14,798 nt of DNA, taken from the NCBI GenBank assembly GCA_016938425.1, contig JAFGUR010000048.1:1-14798 (forward strand), read 5' to 3'. Below the pieces are notes generated by a model. It searched no databases and was not told the origin of the DNA. It worked only from the letters and a program-made list of their open reading frames with translations. Position numbers and translations under genes: made by a program. The stretch is from Fusobacteriaceae bacterium. Its GTDB lineage: Bacteria; Fusobacteriota; Fusobacteriia; Fusobacteriales; Fusobacteriaceae. Positions 6,284-13,448 of this stretch are shown one piece after another. Positions within the stretch are counted from its first letter, which is position 1, and each line of letters begins with the position of its first letter.

Positions 6284-7483
6284 TTATTTATTAAAGTTAA
6301 TAAGATGTCTCATTTTATTAACTTTCGTTTTCATATAATGCTTATTTTCTTCATGATAATTTACGATAATCTCTTCTCTATTAGCAATATTCACACCTAA
6401 TTCTTTAAGTTTTTCAATTTTATCAGGATTATTTGTAATTAATGAAACAGATTTAATTCCTAATTCTTCAATCATTTTAGCAGCTACTAAATATTCACGT
6501 TCATCATCGGCAAATCCTAATTTTAAATTAGCTTCTACCGTATCAAACCCTTCATCTTGTAAATTATAAGCTTTTAATTTATTATATAGCCCAATCCCAC
6601 GTCCTTCTTGACGCATATATAAAATAACTCCTTCACCTATTTCATCAATTCTTTTCATTGTTTCATGAAGTTGGTCTCCACAATCACATCTTAAAGAACC
6701 TAAAATATCTCCAGTAAAACACTCGGAATGAATACGCAGTTTAACATTTTCCTTTCCTTCAACATTCCCTTTTACAAGAGCAATGTGTTCTTTATTGTCA
6801 TAATTATTATCAAATCCAATTAATCTAAAACTTCCATATTGAGTAGGCATTCTAACTTCTGTGTTAATTTTTACAATCAATTCTTTTTCTCTTCTATATT
6901 GTATAAGAGCTTCAATGGTAATTAATTTTAAATCATATTTTTTAGAAAACTCTATTAAATCAGGGACTCTAGCCATAGTTCCATCATCATTTAAAATTTC
7001 TACAATAACTCCAACTTTTTTTAACCCTGCTAATTCAACTAAATCAACAGCAGCTTCTGTATGTCCAGGTCTTATTAAAACTCCTCCATCCTTTGCAATT
7101 AAAGGAAATAAATGACCAGGTCTTCTAAAATCTGATGGTTTAGAATTTTTATTGCTAAGAGCTTTAATTGTATTTAGCCTATCTTCAATAGAAATTCCAG
7201 TAGAATTTGATACATGATCAATAGACACAGTAAAAGCTGTTCCATGGGGATCAGTGCTATTAGAAACCATTGGATGTAATCCTAAATCCAATGCAATTTC
7301 ATTAGAAATAGGAGCACAAATTAAACCTCTACCTAATTTAGCCATGAAGTTAAGATTTTCAAAAGTAGCAATTTCACCTGCCATAATTAAATCTCCTTCA
7401 TTTTCTCTATTTTCATTATCAACAACTATAACCATTTTTCCATTTTTAATATCCTCAATTGCTTCTTCAATTGTATTAAACAT
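6284..7483 (-). CDS. ribBA: Bifunctional DHBP synthase / GTP cyclohydrolase II (RibBA)
   Basis: The 399-aa enzyme carries both entry reactions of riboflavin synthesis. Residues 1-200 are 3,4-dihydroxy-2-butanone-4-phosphate synthase, with the acidic metal/substrate loop VDNENRENEGDLIMAGE (residues 21-37), RRPGHLFPL (120-128) and PGHTEAAVDL (139-148). Residues 205-399 are GTP cyclohydrolase II, with zinc ligands C255, C266 and C268 in SECFTGDILGSLRCDCGDQ and the RQEGRGIGLYNK motif (291-302). Both domains look intact. The start ATG has AGGAGG on the minus strand between it and the ribE stop 15 bases away. It is the last gene of the FMN-riboswitch operon. Confidence 0.97.
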   Translation of the reverse strand: MFNTIEEAIEDIKNGKMVIVVDNENRENEGDLIMAGEIATFENLNFMAKLGRGLICAPISNEIALDLGLHPMVSNSTDPHGTAFTVSIDHVSNSTGISIEDRLNTIKALSNKNSKPSDFRRPGHLFPLIAKDGGVLIRPGHTEAAVDLVELAGLKKVGVIVEILNDDGTMARVPDLIEFSKKYDLKLITIEALIQYRREKELIVKINTEVRMPTQYGSFRLIGFDNNYDNKEHIALVKGNVEGKENVKLRIHSECFTGDILGSLRCDCGDQLHETMKRIDEIGEGVILYMRQEGRGIGLYNKLKAYNLQDEGFDTVEANLKLGFADDEREYLVAAKMIEELGIKSVSLITNNPDKIEKLKELGVNIANREEIIVNYHEENKHYMKTKVNKMRHLINFNK

Positions 7484-7498
7484 AAATATTCCTCCTCT

Positions 7499-8137
7499 TT
7501 AAATGAACCCATTTGTAAATAGAGTTTCTTTTGTTAAAGCTTTTTCTTCTTTAAAATTAAGAATTCTTTCTACATATTTTCCAAATAAATCCATTTCAAA
7601 ATTTACATAGTCTCCTATGTTTTTAGCATCTAGAGTTACTTCCGATTGAGTATGAGGTATTAATGAAACCTCCACAAAATCTTTACCAAAATTTGAAACT
7701 GTTAAACTTGTTCCATCTATTGTAACTCTTCCTTTTTCCACAACATATTTCATATATTTATTAGGTATTAAAAACCTATAAACTTTAGCTATCCCAATTT
7801 GAGATATAGCTAAAATATTCGTTTCAAAATCAACATCTCCTGTAACAAGATGCCCTCCTAGAGGTTTTTGTAATGTCAATGACCTTTCTAAATTAACTTT
7901 GCTTCCAGATTTTAATCTTTTAAGATTTGTTCTATTTACAGTTTCATACATTACATCAAAGGATAAAATATCATTAGCAATATTAACAACTGTCAAACAT
8001 GTCCCATTAACAGCAATACTATCACCTATAATAGTTTTTTCTAAAACTTTATTACATTTTATTGAAACATATAAAGATTTATCTCCTTTTTTTAACTCTT
8101 TAATAGTCCCTATTTCTTCTACCAGTCCAGTAAACAT
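7499..8137 (-). CDS. ribE: Riboflavin synthase, alpha chain
   Basis: This enzyme dismutates two molecules of 6,7-dimethyl-8-ribityllumazine into riboflavin and the pyrimidine intermediate; it acts as a trimer. The 212-aa protein begins MFTGLVEEIG, the catalytic N-terminus, and shows the internal duplication of the family: NGTCLTVV at 44-51 in the first barrel and DGTSLTVS at 141-148 in the second. One oddity is the first-barrel loop GGHLVTGDVD (94-103): the family normally reads GHxxxGHVD or GHI, so residue 101 is Asp in place of His (codon 7835-7837). The start codon lies one base after the ribD stop, and its AGGAGG is formed by the last two Arg codons of ribD, implying tight translational coupling. 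Confidence 0.95.
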   Translation of the reverse strand: MFTGLVEEIGTIKELKKGDKSLYVSIKCNKVLEKTIIGDSIAVNGTCLTVVNIANDILSFDVMYETVNRTNLKRLKSGSKVNLERSLTLQKPLGGHLVTGDVDFETNILAISQIGIAKVYRFLIPNKYMKYVVEKGRVTIDGTSLTVSNFGKDFVEVSLIPHTQSEVTLDAKNIGDYVNFEMDLFGKYVERILNFKEEKALTKETLFTNGFI

Positions 8138-8138
8138 A

Positions 8139-9224
8139 TTACCTCCTAAAATTTACCACAAAATTATCATCTAAAATTTCAAAGGTAACATTTGGTAAGT
8201 TATAAGAATCATTCATTGTTTTAGGGTTAAATCCATGAACAAAACTTATTGCATTATCTTCACCAGTGAACTTTGGAGCAATTACAATGGTTCCTTCATC
8301 AAACAAATTTTCTTTGAAAATAGAAGAAATTAAAAAACTTCCACCTTCTACCATGACACTATCAATTTTAAATTTTTTTATTGCTTTAAATACTTCTTTA
8401 ATATCAAAGGAAAAATTTGGTAAAGTAATAAAATTAATGCCTAAACTTTTAAATAAAATAAATTTTTCATTATTCAAATTTTCTTTGCTTGTTATAATTA
8501 TACTCTTTTTATCTAGTTTCCCCATCCTTATAAAATTTGATTCTATTGGTGTTTTTAAATGAGCATCAACAACAATTCTATAGGGGTCACAGCCTATATC
8601 AATTCTACAATTTAAACGAGGATTGTCATTTAAAAGAGTATTTATCCCAACCATAATTGAGCTATATTTTTTTCTATAAAATTGGCTTAATTCAAGGGTT
8701 GCAGAGTTGCTAATCCACTGGGAATTCCCATTAGATAAAGCAATTTTCCCATCTAGTGTTGATGCAAATTTTAAATGAACATATGGATATTCATCTTCAC
8801 TAATCCATTTAAAAAAAACTTTATTAATATTTTTTGCTTCTTCTTCAAGTAGTCCAATTTCAACTTCAATTCCTGCATCTCTTAATTTTTTTACACCATC
8901 TCCTGATACTAATGGGTCTGGGTCAAGGGTTGCAATGTAAACTTTTTTAAATTTATGTTCAATAATAAGGTCAGCACAAGGAGGTGTTTTCCCAAAATGA
9001 GAGCAAGGTTCAAGACTCACATACATTGTAGCTCCTTCACATGAGTCTGTTACGCTATTAATAGCATTTACTTCTGCATGAGGAGCCCCATAGATTTCAT
9101 GATACCCTTCACCAATAATACTATTATTTTTAACAATAACAGCACCTACAAGTGGATTAGGATTTACAAAACCCATTCCTTTTTTTGCAATTTCAATAGC
9201 TCTAGTCATATATTCCTTGTGCAT
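8139..9224 (-). CDS. ribD: Bifunctional pyrimidine deaminase/reductase RibD
   Basis: RibD carries out the second and third steps after GTP cyclohydrolase II: zinc-dependent deamination and NADPH-dependent reduction of the ribosylamino-pyrimidine. The 361-aa protein has the cytidine-deaminase-like domain first: H49-A-E51 with the catalytic Glu, and the zinc cysteines C74 and C83 in LEPCSHFGKTPPCADLI. The RibD C-terminal reductase follows from about residue 146: KFASTLDGKIALSNGNSQWI and, near the end, DSVMVEGGSFLISSIF. The length is normal and no key residue is missing. It lies 11 bases downstream of ribH and one base upstream of ribE. Confidence 0.96.
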   Translation of the reverse strand: MHKEYMTRAIEIAKKGMGFVNPNPLVGAVIVKNNSIIGEGYHEIYGAPHAEVNAINSVTDSCEGATMYVSLEPCSHFGKTPPCADLIIEHKFKKVYIATLDPDPLVSGDGVKKLRDAGIEVEIGLLEEEAKNINKVFFKWISEDEYPYVHLKFASTLDGKIALSNGNSQWISNSATLELSQFYRKKYSSIMVGINTLLNDNPRLNCRIDIGCDPYRIVVDAHLKTPIESNFIRMGKLDKKSIIITSKENLNNEKFILFKSLGINFITLPNFSFDIKEVFKAIKKFKIDSVMVEGGSFLISSIFKENLFDEGTIVIAPKFTGEDNAISFVHGFNPKTMNDSYNLPNVTFEILDDNFVVNFRR

Positions 9225-9235
9225 AAAATCACCCC

Positions 9236-9694
9236 TTAAATATTTTTAATTAAATTAACCATTTCTATGGCACTTACTCCTGCGTCAAATCCTTTATTCC
9301 CTGCTTTTGTTCCAGCTCTTTCAACAGCTTCTTCTATAGAATTAACTGTTAAAACACCAAAAATAACAGGCTTCCCTGTAGCCATAGTAACATGAGCAAC
9401 TCCTTTTGATACTTCACTACAAACATAATCAAAATGTGGAGTAGATCCTCTTATAACTGCACCAAGAGTAATAATTGCATCATATTCTTTTGCTGCCATT
9501 TTCTGAGCTATTAGAGGTATTTCAAATGCTCCTGGAACCCAAGCAATATCAATATCCCCCTCTTCTACCCCATGTCTTATAAGAGCATCTTTTGCTCCAC
9601 CTAATAATTTTGATGTTATAAATTCATTAAACCTTCCACAAACTATACCAACTTTTAATCCTTTTCCTTCAAAATTTCCTTCAAAAATCATCAT
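9236..9694 (-). CDS. ribH: 6,7-dimethyl-8-ribityllumazine synthase (RibH)
   Basis: RibH condenses the pyrimidine product of the RibA/RibD branch with dihydroxybutanone phosphate from RibB to give lumazine, the substrate of RibE; it assembles into pentamers or 60-mer capsids. The 152-aa protein carries GIVCGRFNEFIT (16-27), WVPGAFEIP (52-60), GAVIRGSTPHFDYV (78-91) with the catalytic His at 87, and the closing AGTKAGNKGFDAGVSAIEM. Two Met codons are adjacent (9694 and 9691). AGGAGGG ends only two bases before the first and five before the second, so ribosome spacing favours 9691, while alignment with the B. subtilis N-terminus fits 9694. The difference is one residue. Confidence 0.96.
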   Translation of the reverse strand: MMIFEGNFEGKGLKVGIVCGRFNEFITSKLLGGAKDALIRHGVEEGDIDIAWVPGAFEIPLIAQKMAAKEYDAIITLGAVIRGSTPHFDYVCSEVSKGVAHVTMATGKPVIFGVLTVNSIEEAVERAGTKAGNKGFDAGVSAIEMVNLIKNI

Positions 9695-9709
9695 TACCCT
9701 CCTTATATT

Positions 9710-10621
9710 TTAAGCTTCTTGGCTTTGTATTCTACTAATTCTATAAATCGATAAAAACATCAAAACTGCCGACAATACTTGAACTATAGTTAAATGCGTA
9801 TGGTTTATAAAATAATCTAATGTAGCAGATGTAATCGGAAAAGCCAATTCACATATTGTTGAAACATGTGCAGAAATAAATTTTAATCCATAATAGTATA
9901 AAGCAATTGCTAAAGCACCTGTTGTAAAAGTAATTATTGTAAAAATAATCCAATTATTTTTTGTTACTTCTTTTATTGCAAATGTATCTTTTGAAAGTAC
10001 TATAATTATTGCCATAATTACTGTTGTAAACCCATACCTATAAAACACTGCTGTTCTAAAATTCCATTTTTGTAAAACAAATTTTCCAAAAACAGTGGAA
10101 GCTCCAAAAGAAAAAGCTGCTGTTATTGAATAAAAAGCTGCCAAAGAATAATTATCTACTTTAAAATGTGGTAATCCAAGTCCAAAAGTTAGCCCATAAC
10201 TTCCTAGTAAAGCTAGAGCAGCCCAAATTCCAAAGTTTCTTCCTAATCTTTCTCTTAAAATTATTTTAGCTAAAATAATGGCAAATACAGGTTGTAATTT
10301 TTGTAAAAATACAACTACTGTCAGTTGCTGAAAATTAACTAAAAAGAAAGCTTTTACAATTGCTAATGTCCCTAAAGCTCCTCCAAATAATCCTATTAAC
10401 CCAAAGCCAATATAATCTTTTAATTGAAATTTCCCTAAATTCTTATATTCCTTATAAAAAAATATAGACATTAATATAAAGGGCATTAAGTGTAGAATAA
10501 GTACAACTGTTGTTGTAGGACAATTAAATAATCTTGTTGTTAGTAAAACCCCATCAACACCCCATAACATAGCCGAAATAATAACAAGTATTGAACCTAA
10601 TAAATAATTTTTTCTTTCCAT
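9710..10621 (-). CDS. EamA/DMT-family transporter, candidate riboflavin transporter
   Basis: This 303-aa protein has about ten membrane segments arranged as two EamA repeats, the fold of the drug/metabolite transporter superfamily. The first repeat opens LGSILVIISAMLWGVDGVLL and ends with LQKLQPVFAIILAKIILRERL, the usual EamA end motif with a charged ER at the helix exit. The second repeat starts near LAAFYSITAAFSFGASTVFG and ends at LAFPITSATLDYF. It is the first protein-coding gene after the FMN riboswitch, sixteen bases ahead of ribH. RibN-type riboflavin importers belong to this superfamily and are often FMN-riboswitch controlled, so flavin transport is a reasonable inference; direction and substrate cannot be read from sequence. 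AAGGAAGG provides the ribosome site. Confidence 0.85.
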   Translation of the reverse strand: MERKNYLLGSILVIISAMLWGVDGVLLTTRLFNCPTTTVVLILHLMPFILMSIFFYKEYKNLGKFQLKDYIGFGLIGLFGGALGTLAIVKAFFLVNFQQLTVVVFLQKLQPVFAIILAKIILRERLGRNFGIWAALALLGSYGLTFGLGLPHFKVDNYSLAAFYSITAAFSFGASTVFGKFVLQKWNFRTAVFYRYGFTTVIMAIIIVLSKDTFAIKEVTKNNWIIFTIITFTTGALAIALYYYGLKFISAHVSTICELAFPITSATLDYFINHTHLTIVQVLSAVLMFLSIYRISRIQSQEA

Positions 10622-10689
10622 AATTTTTACCTTCCTTAAAATTTGTATTTTGATTACTATAGTAATTTTTCAAAACTTTTTTAATAAAC

Positions 10690-10720
10690 AAAAAAGCCCT
10701 AAATGGAATACACTTAGGGC
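10690..10720 (-). terminator. Riboswitch-controlled intrinsic terminator
   Basis: On the minus strand GCCCTAA (10720-10714) pairs with TTAGGGC (10702-10696) around an eleven-base loop and is followed by six T residues (10695-10690). It lies between the FMN aptamer and the transporter gene, as expected for transcriptional attenuation. Confidence 0.88.
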
Positions 10721-10858
10721 ATTAAAAACTATTACAAAAAAGTAATAAGAATTTCTCTTTTTCCCATCCAGACTATACTGTCGGTACTGGAATCACACCA
10801 GTTCAAGCAATGCTTCGCGGACTATAACCGCCGGTGAGGAATTACACCTCGCCCCAAA
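10713..10858 (-). promoter_or_regulatory. Predicted antiterminator pairing (aptamer 5' strand with terminator 5' arm)
   Basis: On the minus strand TTTGGGGC (10858-10851), part of the conserved 5' edge of the aptamer, can form eight contiguous pairs (including three G-U) with GCCCTAAG (10720-10713), the 5' arm of the terminator. FMN-bound and antiterminated states would then be mutually exclusive. Confidence 0.5.
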
Positions 10859-10862
10859 AGAG
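10755..10862 (-). ncRNA. FMN riboswitch (RFN element)
   Basis: Read on the minus strand, the segment contains the conserved RFN blocks in order: GGGGCGAGGTGTAATTCCTC, ACCGGCGGT, AGTCCGCGA, TGGTGTGATTCCAGTACCGA and TAGTCTGGATGGGA. Closing stem P1 is CTCTTTT (10862-10856) with AAAAAGAG (10762-10755). FMN binding to such elements represses flavin genes. Here it precedes a terminator and then the transporter-ribH-ribD-ribE-ribBA genes, so FMN should stop transcription before the operon. It begins only 23 bases downstream of the tRNA-Arg 3' end. Confidence 0.97.
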
Positions 10863-10885
10863 TATTTATTTTATATATTTTATTA

Positions 10886-10962
10886 TGGTGTGCTGGACGG
10901 GAATTGAACCCACAGCCTACGCCTTAGGAGGGCGTTGCTCTATCCATTTGAGCTACCAACAC
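10886..10962 (-). tRNA. tRNA-Arg (anticodon CCT)
   Basis: A full cloverleaf of 77 bases can be drawn on the minus strand. The acceptor stem is GTGTTGG/CCAGCAC (one G-U pair) with discriminator A and an encoded CCA. The D arm is in GTAGCTCAAATGGATAGAGC. The anticodon stem is ACGCC/GGCGT around loop CTCCTAA, giving anticodon CCT, which reads AGG. The T arm has loop TTCAATT. AGA and AGG are the favoured arginine codons in the neighbouring genes. Confidence 0.95.
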
Positions 10963-10974
10963 ATATTTATGGGG

Positions 10975-11003
10975 ATTATATCATTATAAATTTTCTTTGT
11001 CAA
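10975..11003 (-). promoter_or_regulatory. Perfect consensus promoter for tRNA-Arg and probably the rib operon
   Basis: On the minus strand TTGACA (11003-10998), exactly 17 bases, then TATAAT (10980-10975): both hexamers match the housekeeping consensus at every position. Transcription would start near 10968, about six bases before the tRNA. No terminator and no equally good promoter lies between the tRNA and the FMN riboswitch. Confidence 0.92.
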
Positions 11004-11190
11004 GATTTATAGTTATTACTATATTGTTCTTATTCTATATACGTTATATTTAAATATATTATTAAAATTATAAATTCTTGAATATTTCTACTAATCATTG
11101 ATAATTTTAACTATCATGCTTTTTTTAACATATAAAATGTATGAAAATACCCCTCAACATATTAATTTAGAACTTTTCAGCAAAAATACA

Positions 11191-11219
11191 TTGAAAAATA
11201 TATTTACTAAGAGTATAAT
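11191..11219 (+). promoter_or_regulatory. Housekeeping promoter for the chemoreceptor gene
   Basis: TTGAAA (11191-11196), 17 bases, TATAAT (11214-11219), 29 bases before the start codon. The match is to the housekeeping sigma factor; no flagellar sigma-28-type sequence is seen. The stretch between this promoter and the tRNA promoter (about 190 bases) holds no convincing gene. Confidence 0.82.
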
Positions 11220-11248
11220 GGGGTTAACACACGTATGGGAGGTTCAAT

Positions 11249-12658
11249 ATGAACAAGACGAAAAATTTAAAACTACAAATGTTAATACCAATTGTAATTG
11301 TAACAATCTTAGTAATATTTGTTGATGTTGCTTATAGGTCATTTTCAGAAGAAAAAAAAGCAAAAAATGAAATTGCTATTTTAAAGACTCTTAAAATTGA
11401 AAGTGCAGATGACTGGAACAGAGAACTTGCAAAAATTGAAGAAGGTAAGTTAAAAGAATTAGGGGGAAATATTACTGCTGGTATTCTTAAAAGTTTAATT
11501 ATGATTATTCTAATAGTTGTTGTTGCAAATTTATTTTTCAACAAAGTTGCAAGAGCTATTACTGAGTTAAGAGAAGCTCTTGAAAAAGGTGCAAATGGAG
11601 ACTTAACCAGTGAAATTACTTCTCATTCAGATAATGAATTAGGTGCAATTAGCAATAAATTTAATGAAGTTTTTGAAAGTTTAAGTAAAAGTTTAGAAAA
11701 AGCAAAAATATTAAGTAAAAATGTTGAACTAGAAATGCAAGATTTAAATGACACAATGATTGTAGTTGTTGGAGATGAAACTTCTGATGAAGGAATAGTA
11801 AAGTTAAACGATTATATTTCTAAAGTTTTAGATAATGTAAGAAATCAAACAGCTTCTTCAGAAGAATCTTTGGCTGCTTTACAACAAATTTCTGCAACTG
11901 TTCAAAATATGAGTACTTATATAGAAAATACTGTGAATGGTTTCCAAAATACTTTAGAACTTTCTACTGAAACTTTTGAAAAAATTAATAATATGAGTGA
12001 AAGTATGGATGAAATTAATGATAGTGTTAAACTTACTAATACTGAAATTGATGGGCTTAAAAAACTTTCTGATAGTATAGGACAAATTTTAACAGCAATT
12101 ACTGGAATTGCTGAACAAACAAACTTATTAGCTTTAAATGCTGCTATTGAAGCTGCTAGAGCTGGAGAAGCTGGAAGAGGATTTGCTGTTGTTGCTGATG
12201 AGATTAGAAAATTAGCTGAACAAACTAATCAAGAAACAGGAAAAATTACAAATCTTATAACTACAATTCAAAATAAAGTTGAAGTTGTAAAACATGGTGG
12301 AGAAAAAATCAAAGAAAAAGTTACTGTTGGAGCTCAATTAGCTGAAGAATCAAGAAGTAACATGTTAAAAATTACAGAATTAACAACTAAAAACAATGAA
12401 GAAATTGTTGAAATTTCTAACCTTTCAAGAGAACAAAGCACAGCTTCTCAAGAAATTACTGTTGCTATTAGTTCTATCGCTGATAGTTCTACAGAAATAG
12501 AAGGTCTCTGTGTTGAAACTGTTGAAATTGCTGAAACTGTTAAAGTTATTTTAGAGGATAAATTAGATTCTATCAATGCAATTGTTGAAGCTGCAACAGA
12601 ATTGAAAACAGACTTAAACTACTTTAAAACAGAAAGAGCTCCAAAAGAAGAAATTTAA
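11249..12658 (+). CDS. Methyl-accepting chemotaxis protein
   Basis: This transmembrane chemoreceptor signals through CheW/CheA to the flagellar motor. In 469 aa it has a first membrane segment (about 10-28), a short outside loop of roughly 50 residues (29-79), a second membrane segment (about 80-97), a HAMP domain (98-150) and a long cytoplasmic coiled coil. The invariant hairpin tip lies at about 283-325 (ITGIAEQTNLLALNAAIEAA, then GRGFAVVADEIRKLAEQT). The outside loop is far smaller than the usual 120-250-residue ligand domain, so it may sense membrane or internal signals, or work through partner proteins (inference). No C-terminal CheR-binding pentapeptide is seen; the tail ends APKEEI. 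GGGAGG at 11237-11242 sets the start. Codon use matches its neighbours. Confidence 0.95.
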   Translation: MNKTKNLKLQMLIPIVIVTILVIFVDVAYRSFSEEKKAKNEIAILKTLKIESADDWNRELAKIEEGKLKELGGNITAGILKSLIMIILIVVVANLFFNKVARAITELREALEKGANGDLTSEITSHSDNELGAISNKFNEVFESLSKSLEKAKILSKNVELEMQDLNDTMIVVVGDETSDEGIVKLNDYISKVLDNVRNQTASSEESLAALQQISATVQNMSTYIENTVNGFQNTLELSTETFEKINNMSESMDEINDSVKLTNTEIDGLKKLSDSIGQILTAITGIAEQTNLLALNAAIEAARAGEAGRGFAVVADEIRKLAEQTNQETGKITNLITTIQNKVEVVKHGGEKIKEKVTVGAQLAEESRSNMLKITELTTKNNEEIVEISNLSREQSTASQEITVAISSIADSSTEIEGLCVETVEIAETVKVILEDKLDSINAIVEAATELKTDLNYFKTERAPKEEI

Positions 12659-12677
12659 AATATGTTTATTTTATAGT

Positions 12678-12705
12678 AAAAGGCAGATATGAAAATCTGC
12701 CTTTT
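12678..12705 (+). terminator. Intrinsic terminator after the chemoreceptor gene
   Basis: AAAAGGCAGAT (12678-12688) pairs perfectly with ATCTGCCTTTT (12695-12705) around ATGAAA, giving a GC-centred stem with a T-run, 19 bases after the stop codon. The A-run on the other side could let it act in both directions. Confidence 0.9.
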
Positions 12706-12853
12706 ATACTTAGTTTCTTCAAAATTTGGTTTTTTATATTAGATATTCATCTTACTAAATCAATATTGGCTATTTTTAGTTATATACATATAATCTTTTA
12801 ATTTTATTAAACAAGGTACTTGTTTTCTTGATTTTATAATTCGTTAATAGGTA

Positions 12854-12881
12854 TAAAAAAATAAGCCCTTTAGGACTTATT
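12854..12881 (-). terminator. Intrinsic terminator after rpsT
   Basis: On the minus strand AATAAGTCC (12881-12873) pairs with GGGCTTATT (12868-12860) around TAAA, followed by T residues to 12854. It begins four bases after the rpsT stop. The 148 bases between this and the chemoreceptor terminator contain nothing recognisable. Confidence 0.9.
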
Positions 12882-12884
12882 TTC

Positions 12885-13145
12885 TTATAAAGCGTTTACT
12901 TTAGCTGCTAATCTAGCTTTTTTTCTAGATACAGAATTTTGATTTAAAATTCCTTTTGTAACTGCTTTATCTAATTCTTTTTGAGCTGCAACTAGAGCTG
13001 CTTTAGCAAGTTCAACATTATTAGCTTCTACAGCAGCTAAAACATTTTTAATAAAAGTTTTAACTCTTGATTTAACTGCTTGATTTCTTACTCTGTTTCT
13101 TTCTGCTACTGCCACTCTTTTTTTAGCTGATTTTGAATGTGCCAT
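12885..13145 (-). CDS. rpsT: 30S ribosomal protein S20
   Basis: S20 is a primary 16S rRNA-binding protein of the small subunit. The 86-aa, strongly basic sequence begins MAHSKSAKKRVAVAERNRVR and continues NQAVKSRVKTFIKNV, then the typical alanine-rich second helix and the KGILNQNSVSRKKARLAAKV end, all standard for the family. The length is normal. GGAGG is placed nine or ten bases before the ATG on the minus strand. It is a single-gene unit with its own strong promoter and terminator, as rpsT often is. Confidence 0.98.
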   Translation of the reverse strand: MAHSKSAKKRVAVAERNRVRNQAVKSRVKTFIKNVLAAVEANNVELAKAALVAAQKELDKAVTKGILNQNSVSRKKARLAAKVNAL

Positions 13146-13182
13146 TTTTTTACTACCTCCATTTTTTTACTCACTTCTAGTG

Positions 13183-13211
13183 ATTATATTTGTTTTAACA
13201 TTTTTAGTCAA
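13183..13211 (-). promoter_or_regulatory. Strong promoter for rpsT
   Basis: On the minus strand TTGACT (13211-13206; five of six), 17 bases, TATAAT (13188-13183). The predicted start near 13176 gives a leader of about 30 bases before the S20 start codon. Confidence 0.9.
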
Positions 13212-13223
13212 GAAAAACTTGAC
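13207..13223. repeat. Inverted repeat GTCAAG-N5-CTTGAC over the rpsT -35 box
   Basis: Perfect 6-bp arms (13207-13212 and 13218-13223). One arm covers most of the rpsT -35 hexamer. It could be an operator or chance duplication of a promoter-like TTGAC in both directions. Confidence 0.4.
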
Positions 13224-13398
13224 CGTAAAAAAAATAGAGTAAACATAAAATATGGACCATGGACCGATGAAATTATACCATAATTTTCATTTTTGGTAAA
13301 GCTTTCCTTGAAATTTTGTAGAAAACATAGTAATCTTAAACTATATATAAAATGTAAAATCGAACTTTGTAAAATGAATATTAAAATTTTAATTTTTA

Positions 13399-13407
13399 TG
13401 ATACTAT
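13399..13407 (+). promoter_or_regulatory. Weak candidate extended -10 promoter for the JAB-helicase gene
   Basis: TG (13399-13400), one base, TACTAT (13402-13407) resembles an extended -10 element 41 bases before the start codon. No good -35 is correctly spaced. The rest of 13225-13398 is AT-rich, with a tandem ATGGACC pair at 13252-13265 and a weak hairpin at 13267-13290, and no gene. Confidence 0.3.
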
Positions 13408-13448
13408 ATAACTAATTATTATGCAGTTTATGGATGGAGAATTAATTA

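Noticed and set aside
10731..10746. ATTAC/GTAAT hairpin between aptamer and terminator as the antiterminator
   Set aside because: Only five mostly A/T pairs and no overlap with the terminator arms; the pairing with the aptamer 5' strand is longer and mutually exclusive with termination.
11098..11129. Weak TGATA/TATCA hairpin followed by a T-run, possible terminator of an unseen small RNA
   Set aside because: Only five A/T-rich pairs and no promoter or structured RNA upstream in the same direction.
11098..11325. 75-codon open frame upstream of and overlapping the chemoreceptor start
   Set aside because: It overlaps the chemoreceptor promoter and start in another frame, has no ribosome site and no family resemblance; the overlapping gene is certain.
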